A stretch of 64,000 bases of DNA. It comes from Boletus sp. NGJ (Eukaryota; Basidiomycota; Agaricomycetes; Boletales; Boletaceae). The notes beneath the pieces were generated by a model. The model made no database searches and was not told where the DNA came from. It saw only the letters and a list, made by a program, of their open reading frames with translations. Location of the stretch: contig JAGTXK010000229.1 of assembly GCA_019096195.1 (NCBI GenBank), forward strand, positions 1 through 64,000, written 5' to 3'. The translations under genes were made by a program, and so were the position numbers. Positions 20,222-32,600 of this stretch are shown piece by piece; position 1 is the first letter of the stretch; every line of letters starts with the position of its first letter.

Positions 20222-22530
20222 CTATGCTTGTTTCGCCTTCTTTTCCGGCTGGTGAGTGGGCGAATCATCAATATTCCTCTTCCTTCCCTGAAGTTCACGT
20301 AGAGATTGTAGGTGGATGTTGGACTCCTTCAGCTGCTCTACAGCATCCGATATTTTCTTGTGTACATCCTCCAGCAGATTATCGTTGAGTGAGAGAAGGG
20401 GATATGATTTCTCCGCCTTCTCATAGCATTCTTGGAGAGTGATTGCCAGATCGATGACAGGGTACATTCATGTCTGTATGTCATCGAAAGGGTTGTGTAG
20501 GCCGTATAAAGTATGGTAGATACGGTGAAGAAGTTCTGGCGAGATGCTCGACCAATTTCACAAGGGAACGCCTGATTAAAGTACACCAGCTGGCCATCGG
20601 GGTCTTCAGTGGGTGAATTCGCGTCGGTGTAATGAAATAGAACCATATAGCCGCCCACCATAGAGATTCGAGATCATGGAGGAATTTCATACGAAACGGA
20701 GGTTTGTCGGTTGATATTTGATCTGAGGGTGCAGCCTTGATGTTTGGTCTCGGCAGAAAAAGGTATTGCTGGCATTCCACCTCAGCAGCCATAAAATGCA
20801 TTGTTCCCTACCCATCGTGAGTATGGGGTATGGCATATTTGATAACGCCTCACCGTTCGAACTTTGTGCGAGACCTCAGAGGAGTTTTTCGCATATTCAA
20901 AATCCATCAGTTTGCCAATCCACTGGCCATCCTTTTCGACCCATAATACGTTGGCGACACTGAAATCGCGGTGCACCCACCCTGCTTTGTGCAGATAATA
21001 CAAGGCTATTTAATCAAATAAATAGTCAGGCACAAAAGGAATAATCGAACTGCTTACCTCGCAGTGCGCCGGACAAACAGCTGAAAGCATCAGCCAGACG
21101 AGTTACATTCATGAGACTGGTCCCGACTTCCTCAAAGACAGTGCGAGTGTGTACTCTGCATGGGACTTCAACACTGGGTGGGCGGACCCTCCATTGCGCT
21201 AGTTCGGTCGGCGGGCGAACAGAGTCCGGGATGCTGAGTAAATGTCGTTTTTCAGAAAGGATGGGGTCGACGTTGATGGTGATATGCTCCAAGGGGGTAT
21301 CTCCTACCTCCCTCAGATCGAGTGTTTCATCAAATGCTCCAGAGATGACGACGTCTTCGTAAACCCGGACTCTAACAAAGTATTTCTCCGCCTCTGCTGC
21401 TTTTTGCTCTCCTAACTGGTCCCGAATGCCCTTGAAGATTTTCTCCAGGATCGCGCCCTCCAGCTCACGGTCTTCGTCCCGCCACGAGTCCTTTATTGCA
21501 ACGATATTTCTGTTCTCATCCCGGGTTTCGTAGACTCGGGTGCCGCGCCCGACAATCGCATCTGCACCATACATAGCAAGCGGACGCGTCGTGATAAAAC
21601 TTTGGTTGTCAATCTCGAACTTGTATTGAATTTCCTGTCCAACGAGGACGCGCTTGACAGTGGGATCCCATCCGAGCTTCTCTTTGTTCGCACTCCCAAT
21701 CAAGTAAAAGAGAGATATGATGTCGTTGATGCCCTAGATAATCACAATCAGGATGGAAATCGAAAGGTAGCGAACTTATACGCCGTACCGTCGCGAAATC
21801 AACAGGCACCGACACGGCGAGGAAAGCGCGATTACTATACCAGATTCTCATGTCCATATCCTCAATCGTGATTCCCAAGGCAAAGCGGCGAAGGGGATCC
21901 TCACGCATATGTGATGCAGGCTCCATATCAACTTTTGTTCGTTCTGATGCAGTGGAGTCTGTAAAGCCGAGCTTAAGAGAGGTATCCGGGACATACGTCA
22001 CGCTTTGCGCTACAATCTTTCGTCTTCTTAAACTCGAAAGGAATGGCAGTGTCGAACCAATGTGTCTCATTCTTGGCAGGATATATGATGTGTGCATCCG
22101 GTCGGGAGGTGTTTCTGCGTTCGGAGAGGGGTGTCGCAGATGAGTTCGCGGCGAAAGCGACTTGGCAACTGGGTATTTGATTGAAAACCGTCGAGATGAT
22201 CTCAACGAGTGGCTGAACTTGAAACGCCACACTCTCGAGGACACTGGCATTGATACTTCCGGAGGCGCCCAATTAGGCCGACATAGCCGCAAACCTCGCC
22301 CATTGTGACGTCTTGCCATCCGGGAGGACGTTCAAAATACCGTCCTCTGTCAATTTCTGGCGTATTTGCGAAGTATCAGGGGGAGAACCGAATGCCAAGC
22401 GGATAAGGGTGGCGTAGGGGACCTGGAGATACCTCCCAAGAGCCTTAAGGACCGTTTGGTGTCCTAGAAAGAGGTGCCCGGTGCGATAATCACTCTGTGA
22501 AGAGAATGGCTGTGTATCCGCAGGAAGCAT
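20222..22530 (-). CDS. FunK1-type fungal protein kinase
   Basis: FunK1 kinases are an expanded family of multicellular basidiomycetes with unknown substrates. The C-terminal half has the catalytic loop HRDFSVANVLW, then KLMDFEYAK in place of the usual DFG motif, and MHFMAAEV in the APE position, followed by the family-typical DLESLWWAAIWF. The N-terminal half includes FDTAIPFEFKK and GWDPTVKRV, both usual in the family. In-frame splicing includes a 44-nt intron that removes an otherwise in-frame TAA between WA and SINASVLESV. The end is a basic, coiled tail (QGRKRNIDDSPTHQPEKKAK). The start at 22530 is the first ATG that keeps the conserved leader. At least seven exons. Confidence 0.85.
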
Positions 22531-22901
22531 CTGCGATTTCGATTTTGGCGTGCTAGGAGTGGCACTAGCAACGATGAATCCCGCTGTTGAGCAACGGCAA
22601 GCTTGGTGTTCAAAAACAGAACTCCAGGCTGCCAAAGTGTGTATGACTGCCAAGAACACAACACACTTTAACACTAAGATTGCTGAACGTACCTACGACG
22701 TAATTCGCGGTTCGAGAGCAAATATTATCCATCCTCTGCCAATATCCGACGCAAGGTCGGCAGTTCCCGGCTTTCCTAACCTGGACCTAAGAGCGGTGTT
22801 TGACTTGGTTTTCACCGATCTGTACGTATTTTCTCTTTTTTTTGTAGGCTCTTTATAAGTTGCTACAATACACAGCTATACATCTACGCCCATCCACGCC
22901 T

Positions 22902-24242
22902 CTAGAGGTGACCACGAACAGGCTTGGCGACATATCTGTGGACAAGAATCAAACAAAGGGCATGAGTGAGAAAACAAAGGCATGCGTACGGCTCTTCCAG
23001 ATACGTCACTTCCTCCGGTGTCAACGTGATGTCGGTCACGATGCTCTCCTTGAGCCGTTCGATGGAGTTGACACCCACAATGGGACTCGCGACTTTTTGA
23101 CCGACCCAGGCCAGTGCGATCTGTCCCATCTTGACACCCTTTTTATTCGCGAGTTCCTCGACGCGGTTGATGATGGTCTTGTCAGCCTCTGAAAACTTCT
23201 TCTCGAACTTGGTGCCTTTAGCGGCGGTGTGCCGCACACTTTCGGTCCCAATGGGACGGGCGAGGTCTCCTGCTGCGAGAGGTGCCCATGGAATGACGCC
23301 GATCCCATTGAATCTGCAGTATGCCAGCATCTCGCGTTCCTGGGTCACGTCAAAAGGTGCCCCATTAAAGTGACGCATGCGATGAGACATACCTCCTCGC
23401 GGTAAAGCAACGAGTACTCGTCTTGCATGCTGACAAACTTGGTCCAGCCATTCTTCTCGGCCACCTCGTTGAGGTGGGCGAATTGCCAGCACCGCATCGA
23501 GCTTGCGCCAATGTAGCGCACTTTACCGCTTTGAATGAGGTCGTGGAGGGCTTTCATCGTTTCCTCGGCAGGGACCTCGGGGTCGTATCGATGGATTTGG
23601 AGGAGATCAAGGTAAGATGTCCCCAAGCGCGTGAGAGAGGCTTCGACCGCGTTGAAGATGGCTGCGCGGGAGAGACCACTTTGGTTGACATATAGTGGTG
23701 ATTCTTTGAGGTCAGGAATGAGCCACGAGGAGACGCTGACATCCTCGGCGACTATGCCATAACATTTCGACGCGATCACGATCTGGTGACGGGGGATTTG
23801 ATACTAGCAAAAAATGGTGAGATGGGTCCAGGGAGAGAGAACACAGGGTTACCTTTTGGATAAACTTGGCCACGATGCGTTCGGATTCACCGTTGGAATA
23901 GAGGTTGGCGGTGTCGATCGTGTTGACGCCGAGGTTCCATGCGGCTTTGAGGATCTTGAGGGAAGGTTCTTCCTCGAGGACCCACGGCTAGATGAGGGAG
24001 TTGTGGATATCAGACTACGAATCATGGCACGGGACGCGGGGAAGAGGATGAAATCAAAGAAGGGGAGTACGCACGCTCCATTTCGATGAACCAAAGCTCA
24101 TGGCCCCCAGCTATAATGATACACACACGTTTGGTTCAGCAGTCATGTTGCAGCTGGATATTCGCATGGGACTTACAACGGGGACGGAGACTCTGAGACC
24201 AGATTTTCCGAGCTGACGGTATTCGACTTTGGGGGTGGACAT
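22902..24242 (-). CDS. aldo-keto reductase, tandem copy 1
   Basis: NADPH-dependent reductase of the AKR superfamily (fungal YakC/AKR13-like). The N-terminus [20 protein letters not shown] is followed by the catalytic Asp and Tyr in [15 protein letters not shown], the catalytic Lys in VIASKCYG and the catalytic His in [12 protein letters not shown]. The nucleotide-binding end has [21 protein letters not shown]. The last exon is only eleven codons; splicing joins EEP to [10 protein letters not shown]. About 350 residues in five to six exons. It lies head-to-tail with copy 2, about 320 bases apart. A TATA-like element, GATAAATAC on the minus strand, lies about 60 bases upstream of the start. The substrate cannot be told from sequence. 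Confidence 0.93.
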
Positions 24243-24559
24243 GACAGGGGAATATGATGAGGACGTTGAACGAGGACAAGAATGAGTGACTCTTGTATTT
24301 ATCTTCCCCTCTTGCCGATGTGACGCATTCATTGCGGCACATGTGCAATGGCTTACGACACAGGGGCTACGAATGCCCGAAACTAGTATAGTGGCCGCTC
24401 GTAATCAAACCAACGTAAGCGCAGTCATTCGACTCATCATGCGGGGTTGCGGCGCAGTGCTGACTGTAAGTATGTATAGAACTATAGCATCGTGATGCTG
24501 GTCGCTACAGATACACAGATACGCTTACGTTGACTGCACACGCCTCGTACAATCCCGCC

Positions 24560-25863
24560 TTAATCGTGACCACGAACAGGCTTTGGCAAGTATCTGTTGC
24601 AACGATCAGTAACAGCATGATGTGAACCCGGGAATACATACGGCGCTTCAAGATAGGCAACTTCCTCTGGCGTCAACACGATACCGGTCACGATGCTCTC
24701 CTCCAACCTTTGAATGGAGTTGACACCCACGATGGGACTCGCAACCTTTTGACCAACCCAGGCGAGAGCGATCTGTCCCATCTTGACACCCTTTTCATTC
24801 GCGAGCTCCTCCACGCGGTTGATGATGGTCTTGTCGGCCTCTGAGAGTTTCTTTTCGAACATGGTACCCTTGGCGGAGCTGAGTCGGACGCTTTCGGTCC
24901 CAATGGGACGGGCGAGGTCTCCTGCTGCGAGAGGTGCCCAAGGTATGACGCCGATCCCGTTGAATTTACAGTACGCCAGCATCTCGCGCTCCTGTGTGAG
25001 ATCAATAGGACGTCAAAACGATCCATGCAAGGCGACACCCACCTCTTCGCGGTAAAGCAACGAGTACTCGTCTTGCATGCTGACAAACTTGGTCCAGCCG
25101 TTCTTGCTCGCCACCTCGTTGAGGTAGGCAAATTGCCAGCACCGCATCGAGCTTGCGCCAATGTAGCGCACCTTGCCACTTTGAACGAGGTCGTGAAGGG
25201 CTTTCATCGTTTCCTCGGCAGGGACCTCGGAATCGTATCGGTGGATTTGGAGGAGATCGATGTAAGGGGTTTCTAAACGCGCAAGCGAAGCTTCGACCGC
25301 ATTGAAGATGGCTGCGCGGGAGAGTCCTTTTTGGTTGATGTACTTTGGCAGTTTGTCGAGGCCGGGTACGACGCTCGTGCGGATCCCTGGATCATCGGCG
25401 ACGAGACCGAAGCATTTCGACGCGATCACAACCTGGCGACGGGGGATTTGATACTAGCAAGGATGGTGAGAAATGTTCAGGAACGAGTACACAGGTACCT
25501 TTTGGATAAATTTTGCCACGAGACGTTCGGATTCACCGTTGGAGTAGACGTTTGCTGTATCGATTGTATTAATACCAAGATCCCATGCGGCTTTCATGAT
25601 CACGAGAGACGGCTCTTCGTTCAGGACCCAAGGCTGAGTGGGGGCGACCACATGAGGCTACGATCTCTCAGCGCAGCGAAGAGGGGCATACGCACACTCC
25701 ATTTCGGTGAACCAAAGCTCATGGCTCCTAACTATGTGAACGACACGTTTAGTCAGGTCGACGGCAGTCATACTAAAACCTTTTGCATGGGACTTACAAT
25801 AGGGACGGAGACTCGGAGGCCAGTTTTCCCTAGCATGCGGTACTCGACTTTTGGGGTGGACAT
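24560..25863 (-). CDS. aldo-keto reductase, tandem copy 2
   Basis: Paralogue of copy 1 with the same exon plan and the same catalytic residues: Asp and Tyr in NTIDTANVYSNGESE, Lys in VIASKCFG, His in [12 protein letters not shown]. Most of the protein aligns with copy 1 without gaps (roughly 85 per cent identical by eye). The largest difference is the loop after VIASKC, where copy 2 reads DDPGIRTSVVPGLDKLP. It ends in LPKPVRGHD. The minus strand has an AT-rich TATA-like run (ATAAATATAA) about 70 bases upstream of the start. All key residues are present, so both copies look functional. Confidence 0.93.
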
Positions 25864-26846
25864 GATGGATAACGAAGACAAGAGTGAGCGAGTGGGTGGG
25901 TGAGCGACTTGGAGTCGGACTCTGGGTACAGGCTATTATATTTATGCTATCCTTGACTTCGCAAGCCATCTAACTGGTCTTCTGATTGATGGTGGAATTG
26001 ACCATGAGGGGGGACGGTTGGGACCAAGATTAGTACTGGCGCTGGTAGCCAATAAGCCACGGAATATTTTTCCGAGTAATTTCCTCGACTAACGAGCTCG
26101 GGCCGTGCTCCGTGGCGCCCATTACAATGGCTCTGCAGAACGTTTGGGAGAATGCAGCGTCCCGGGTTATACTTGCCTACGCCAGGTGTGCTCCACCATC
26201 GCCAGTCCTCCATAACTTTGCGCCATACATCCCCTAGTGTGACATTACCCACTGGTTCTCCTATCTCAATAACCATGAACAACGCAACCTGGACAAATGC
26301 TTGAACCTAACCTTCATCAATATTAGCTCGATATGAGGTTGGAACTGCACCGTTATATGTGTCTAATCTCTCTACGAGTAAATCCCGGAGTCACGGGATT
26401 CCGACATAGAAAAAGTCTCGTTTAGGTTTTTATTAGCAATTTTCCCACGTGGCCAATTACTTGCCTGACTGTAAGCTGCTGAGAGTTTACAGTACGTACT
26501 ATAGCACGGGAGATGTTTAATTTTGTCTTCACTCCACGACCTTCGTTTCCTTGGACCCCTTCTCCTTGGTGCTTATTGTATTCACGCCAAAGCATTGTAA
26601 CAACCACTTGTGTAAGCGCCTGCCTCGTTGTCACGAAGCTCGTGTCTTATTTGTGTTGATTTGTTTGTACCTGAACCCGCTTGACGACTTGTACGAACCT
26701 ATCAACGACGAGATCAGCGTTGCGGTTGTTGATACCTCCTTGGATTTGTCCCGGGGATACCCTCTATCATCTCCAAACGGAACCGACGCGCATTTTTGCA
26801 TTGTCTTTTTTCTCTACACCTTGTGTTCTCCTCGCGCCCACTCAAT
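25864..26846. other. intergenic, one unassigned minus-strand frame
   Basis: A minus-strand frame at 26282-25947 (111 codons) begins with IEIGEPVGNVTLGDVWRKVM, which resembles the start of small Agaricomycete domains of unknown function that read (V)TV.DV. It loses that character after about 35 residues and no second exon was found. The rest is AT-rich. The promoter and leader of CHS7 must lie at the right end. Confidence 0.35.
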
Positions 26847-28186
26847 ATGCATTTCGGCGATTTTTCAACGCTCTGTTCTCGAGTACCGTCATATACTTGG
26901 TGCAACCTCTTTTACCGGCAGGTGAGCTTCATTTTCAACCGCGCAAGCCTCGTCGATGTCATTGATCATCTCGATCAGGTACTCCAAAATGACCCTACCC
27001 TTCTCAGTGGTTTGTCTGCCAACTCAGCAACGGCCCCCGTGGGCGTAAACCCACAATGTGGGATACCACTGGTGCAGACGAACGGCTCACTCGGAAACAT
27101 TGCCAACATCATTGTGTGCGGCCTAAGTGCCATCGTGGTCGTCGCTCTCATCGTTTTCTCCAGCCGGAGAAAGGCAGCGGTCGGTACGTTTCCCGACCCT
27201 CGACTCATCTTTGAAAATTTATTACCGTGGACCCCACTGGGGTATTCGTCATTCGCTCTTTCAAGTTGTCTCCATCTCTCCGCGACTCACATGGTCTGCT
27301 TCTACAGGACGCACTGAGTTTCGCATATTCCTTGGCTTATACCTAGTGACACTGATATTCCAAATCCTGACGAGTGGCTCCGTCATCCAGCAAGGCACCA
27401 CAGGCTTGGTCGTTATCACTGCCATTCACGCAGGACTTGTTGCTACTCTTTTTTGGACCTTGCTTAGCAATGCTATCGTAGCGACACAAATCGTTGAAGA
27501 CGGTACCCTAAGCTCCATGGTGGTACGTTTTTCTCGTCTCCAACGTGATTTCAACCTTGTAACGTGATTTCGAACAGCCTCTTGGCATTATCAGTATCTT
27601 CATCTTTGTTGCGACCACGTACATATCTCTTGATATCGCACTGCTGTTCAACAATACCTTTGGACCTTCAAATCCACAGCAATCGCTGAGTAGTATACCG
27701 CTCTTCGTGCTGACGAGCATATGGCCTGGAGCGTATGTATTTTGCTTTCGATTTCGACCCATGCGTGCCTGACGTGGTGCACTCTTCAGTGCTGCTCTCA
27801 TCTATTTCGGAATGATGCTGTACATTGTACTAGGCGTCCTCAATGAGGTCAGACCCGTGTGGTATTATGTGATATCAGCTGTCCTCTTCGTTCTCAGTCA
27901 ACTGGATTACTTCCTCTTAAACAACATCATATGTCTGGTACGTCACCGTGTCCTTGGTATCGCAATAGCGGTGTTTCATAGCGCAATTGTCTCCAGGGTG
28001 CATCAATGAAAGTTGATGGTTCATTTATCGCGACATTATTAGAAACTGCAGCTGTTGTCTGCCTATACTTTGGGTGGCGGGGCATAACGGAAGGTGCGTG
28101 GATAATAGTCAGGCCATGCGTGTTTTTTTTCCTCATTGACGATGCATGATGCAGAGGATTGGGACGTGGACTACTACCCGTCATAG
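26847..28186 (+). CDS. CHS7: chitin synthase export chaperone Chs7
   Basis: Chs7 is a seven-helix ER protein needed for exit of class IV chitin synthase (Chs3). The start MHFGDFSTLCSRVP matches the family N-terminus (FGDF..(I/L)C), followed by PQCGIPLVQ and seven hydrophobic segments, for example IVCGLSAIVVVALIVFSS and FRIFLGLYLVTLIFQIL. The family motif region VATQIVEDGTLSSM and the end GRGITEEDWDVDYYPS-like are present. Predicted exons are 26847-27183, 27308-27522, 27578-27732, 27790-27937, 27997-28093 and 28155-28186. The frame runs through a possible 72-nt intron (26922-26993) whose removal is optional. Confidence 0.9.
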
Positions 28187-28971
28187 CGGAGCGGAACAGT
28201 TGTCAGAATCTCATTAACTGTATCTGTTATGCTTTTTGATTTCCTCCTCTGCTCCAAGAACTCTTTTACCTGTTGTCATCCTTTATGGCGTTACACGTGT
28301 TATCACGCGTTTTCCTTGATCCAATTGTGTCAGTGCACCTAGGTTTTTAAATACCTTGACTCTTCTCTCCTTATCCTGTTGTTACTCCCAGCCCTTTGTT
28401 CCTGCGTTACCTTCTGACCATGAGGTTTTGGTTCCTGTCTCGTGGTTAATTATAGGAGTCCGTTAAGTAGTTCTCGCTGGTACATAAATTTCCCTGTTTA
28501 CTCTAAACGATGTCAATGACCTCTCGCCGAAGTTGCTTATATCCGTTCACTTTATGTCATGGCGGAGACGTTTGGAGCTTCGGCACTGAACGAGAAGAGG
28601 AACCATCGACAATGTTGACTTTTCTCGACTAAAGTACGCATTATTTATGTACCAATTACGGTCGTAATAATTCAGGCGTCGTAGACGAGAATCTTAAAGT
28701 AGAAGAAAAAAAAAACAAGTGCCTAGCGCACGTACCAATGTCATCATCGTTTATAGTCGACCGCGGGGAAAGTAAAGACGTCCCTGATGAAACGTGTTTC
28801 ATATGTCGTTCGATAAGGAAGGTGTCAGCTGCCAGATTCCTCGAACACCGCCTTCGGGAACCTGAAACGTGTCTCGAAACACAACACCCCATATGTCCGT
28901 TCACATACTATCCAAGCAAAAAAAAAAAACGCAAAATTCAACAAAAAAAAAAACGATACCTCGTTCAATCT
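28187..28971. other. intergenic, no gene recognised
   Basis: The region is AT-rich with A-runs near 28705, 28918 and 28940. A plus-strand frame at 28741-29046 (102 codons) has a Lys-rich low-complexity end and overlaps the 3' end of the opposite gene, so it is probably not real. A pair of related short segments, each with AAACGTGT, lies at about 28788 and 28864. Confidence 0.35.
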
Positions 28972-30357
28972 TCAATCTTCGCCGAGGTCCGCTATCAAGC
29001 GCTGCTTAATGATGGGCGTGACGTCGATGCAAACCCACCCGTCTGAATCAGGGGACGTCTGGCGTGATTTCCACTTTGGGAGAAACGTGAACCGTGACTT
29101 CAAGTTGAGTCGCGAGCTCCTCTTGGACGGGGTAGTCGGTGGCGTTGGTGCCTGAGTGATCGATCCAGGGATGAAACGGGAGAACCGACCACGTCGCGCC
29201 CCCCCTATGACTGAAGCACTCGACGAAAACACCGTCGTGGACGGGTATTGGCAAGAGGAGGATGGGGAAACAGGGGATGAGGACGTCCACGGCTTCGACG
29301 CCGCTTTCCTGGGGGTGGCTGGCATGGAATTCGTGCCAGTTGGGGTGGCATCACGATCCCAAGGTCGACGTTTGCGGAACAGATTTCTGTGGCGGGGTAG
29401 GTATGGCCACGAGCCGGCAGGAGAGACGCATTCGTTCGGCCGGGTCCATTCGGGGACGATGTAGGTCTCACAGATGCGCGTGCTTTGGCGAGTGCTGTTT
29501 GCGACATCGACATAGTCGGACGTGGAGGTCGTCGTCGTCGAAAAGCGTGAGTTCTAAGTCCAAGGAAAATGATCAATGATAAAAGACAAAAATCAAAAAG
29601 ATCGGGGCAAAAGGGCCTTTGATGAGAGGGCCTCGACCGATCAAAGGCTGAGATGGACTTACGAGATTCGCGGGTCTACTCCCCGAACTCAAGTCGCTCT
29701 CCGAGTCTGAGCGACACGAATCGAGCATCAGGTCAGACCCCACTCGAAGTCTTCCAAACTCGGACGGCATGCGGAAAGTGGACTCCACGTCCAACAGATT
29801 CATGCACGAAAGTTGCAAGGATCGTTTTGGTTTGAGTTGAATGTCGTGGGAATATACGTCCAACCCATCAAACGTCGAGGAGGCACGCGTTTGCATGCAA
29901 CGTAAGGTGTCCTGCCCAGGCTTCGCGTGGAGGTGCTCCGAAGGTGCGCGATGTAGGAATGCGTTAAAGGCGTCCTGAAATGTCGCCAGCGTTGCAGTGT
30001 TTTCACCCGTCATGGTGACTTCGTCGGTGTCTCGATCGACGGAGATAAGCTGTGACTCGTCGTCGTCGTCAAATGCGTCAGGCGATGTCCCTGATAAGCT
30101 TTCAGACTCGAGGAGCTCTGCGCCCGAGAACGTGACCATCCCTTCATCTGGGTCCCAAAGTGCTGCAAACGTCAATGCAGTCTTTGGAGGCACGACTTCT
30201 GACCAACGACTGAGGTAGGCGGTGCTGGAAGTATTACCGGTCGGGTTATCTAGCGAGAGACAAAACTGCGAGGCAAACCGGGGCATGAACGGAAAGAAGG
30301 GGCCTACGTAGGAGCACCGATGACTCATACCTTATTGCGACTTCGACTGGAAGACAT
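28972..30357 (-). CDS. unknown protein, Ser/Thr-rich with a conserved-looking C-terminus
   Basis: Three predicted exons: 30357-30331 (MSSSRSRNK), 30265-29663 and 29553-28972, joined by GTATGA...CAG and GTAAGT...TAG introns in frame, about 400 residues. The first part has YLSRWSEVVPPKTALTFAALW and many Asp/Ser runs. The second is Ser/Thr/Arg-rich and probably disordered. The last 25 residues, beginning DGWVCIDVTPIIKQRL, are more ordered in character. No domain or membrane segment is recognised. The long last exon without stops, while other frames are broken, supports real coding. Confidence 0.6.
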
Positions 30358-32145
30358 ACTGGAGGGAAGGCTGGCAGGCTGAGTGACAGCCTGAAGGAAC
30401 GGGAACGGGGGTCCGAGCAAAGCGCGGCGGAGTTTCGGGGACAAGGACACGGTGGCGGGGCGGTGTACAAATGATGAAACTAAACGGACCGCCTAAGCAT
30501 ATAACGAAACGGGGGCTACTGGATCTGTGACCGTGGATCCAGTCTCGTCGTATGCTTGCACATGTGGCGGGAGGAGTAAAATTGCTGCAAGGAAGGACGA
30601 GCGAGTTGCCTGTATGATCAAAACTTTATGTGACACGCATTGATAACTGCTCCACCCCCTCGTGCATCAAAAGAAGCAACATACCGGGAAATCCCTTCTT
30701 TATGAGAACACCCCTTGCGGGAGACTTGTGCAAAAGCGCAAAACCTTCAAGTTTTCGACGAAGACTGTATCTGATAACATCATTTCGAGTCAAAGTCTAG
30801 CATTTACAGTATGCCGAAAGGCTGGATCCTCATTGCGAATATCCATGTCGGGCAGATCTGTAGTCATATGCATGACACGTGGTCTGCAAAGTCATCTCCG
30901 TGAATCCACAAACGGGACACACGGCGTACGTTGGATCCCAAGAATGGGACATCACAGAACCAAGCATCGATTAGCCAGGTCGCCGCAGCATTCAGTGGGA
31001 ATAAGTGGGTGATCTCTCCTTCATGTAGAGGGTTTCTCGTTATCATGAACGCCGACTGTGCGGGGGAGTGGACGACTAGGAAGTACGGATCATGACCATG
31101 AACGGCTCATAGGAGAGGGGGTTTGCACACGACGAGGAAATTTTAGTCCAGTGACTCTTGGAGGCCAGTCCGAATGCGTGGGTAAAAAGACTTTATAGCA
31201 GGCCCTGCAGGGTGGTGGTTCATCGTGAATAGCGTTTGAATCAATCGGCCGCACGCGGATCAGATGGAGAAATAGGAGTGTGAACAGAGGTCAGGGCTCA
31301 GTGCTCAGCAGTGATGGACGGTGTGACTTTAGGAAGGTTACTGACTGAGTGAGCCAGAGGAGGCAGTATCAAGATCAAAAATCAGTGCCTTCTTGGACGT
31401 GTTGGCACCGCAGCCAGCAATGCAGGCGAAACCGACGTAAGATGGTTGAAATAGTGAACCGAACCACCGAGTGCAACCGCAGTTGAATGAAAGCAAACAA
31501 GTCTGCCTATGAAATTATTGTCAGTTGGAAAGGTAACCAGTGCAGAGGCTTTCGAAACATCGAACCATGGCGCACTGGTCGACAGTCGTACTAGTGGTGG
31601 CGGCGGCTGCAATCTGGGGAGGACAGCAAACTGTCACATGTCACACGCCTACATTGACACTTTGTGGCGATGACCGCCCCCAACTGGTAACTTACTCTTC
31701 ATCTCATCCTTCACTCGCACCCAAACGAGTGCGCCGCCATCACTGTCTACATTTCAAAGGGCACCGCGATCTACACAGCTGACCACCCGGAATTTCCCCT
31801 CTTGCACAGGGACTTCGTCATGGCCAGCCCCCTCGAGCAACGTCGCAAATTGCCTCGTTATCAATCTCAATATCATGGTAGAATCTCGCGCCGGACACTG
31901 CGTATACGTTTGAGCCTGAACGTTTGGCAACGTCGAACTACGGCGTTAGCCTTGAGGTACCTCTTCCCGATGGTTGATTGAAGTAATTGCGATATCGGAA
32001 GGTAACCATAAACCTGACGAGTACGCTGGCCAGCTTAGTATGACCTCACGTTAACGAGTGACAGCAAGACGGCGTTGAACATGTTGGTGAGCAGTGCATA
32101 CTGGATGGTCGACATGCCTTCGTTGATGGAATGGTAGGCAAAGGA
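30358..32145. other. 1.8 kb without a convincing intact gene
   Basis: Short open frames exist (30662-31012 plus, 31540-31782 plus, 31382-31612 minus) but none has a recognisable motif or splice partners. The right part, from about 31800, probably belongs to the degraded kinase gene listed next, because weak peptide similarity continues upstream of its activation segment. Confidence 0.35.
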
Positions 32146-32296
32146 GCTATCGGATTTTGTTTATATGGCGCTGCCGAACGTCTTTCTACCTTCTGCGGTT
32201 CATAATACTTTGCAGCCCCCGAGTTATTGAATGCAAACGTTTATACTGGTCTCCGAGGTCGATGTGTGGAGTTTTGGTGTCGTCCTTCATGTCTAG
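32146..32296 (+). pseudogene. fragment of a KIN1/PAR-1-type Ser/Thr kinase
   Basis: Read across frames, the piece gives RLSTFCGS, a stop, YFAAPELLNANVYTG and then, one frame on, EVDVWSFGVVLHV and a stop. This is the activation segment and subdomain IX of fungal Kin1 kinases (the family reads TFCGSLYFAAPELLNA.VYTGPEVDVWSFG). There are at least one in-frame stop, one frameshift and loss of the rest of the kinase domain. It is a host gene relic. Its functional parent must lie elsewhere in the genome. Confidence 0.75.
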
Positions 32297-32600
32297 TACC
32301 TACCACTTGCCGGACTCGCCGTTGTCACATGGAGGACCCGCGCAACTTCTAGCAAAGTTTTAGATTATCGGTCACTCGCATGCCTTGAGATGATATTTGC
32401 GACGGTCGATACCGGCTGCAATCTGGGCGTGTGACACTCTAGTACAGCTTGTCGCCGACAAACTGCGTACGTTGAAACACCTTTGCACGCTAGCACCGTC
32501 TTCAACCATTCGTTCATACCATTTTTTTTTACTTATTTGCACCTCTCCTTTCGTTCTCTCACTTGACCCGCCGCGCCCGTTTTATGCAACTTGTCGGACG

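Noticed and set aside
28780-28880. CTGATGA with AAACGTGT repeats, considered as a third hammerhead
   Set aside because: The GAAA core strand and the pairing stems are missing or misplaced.
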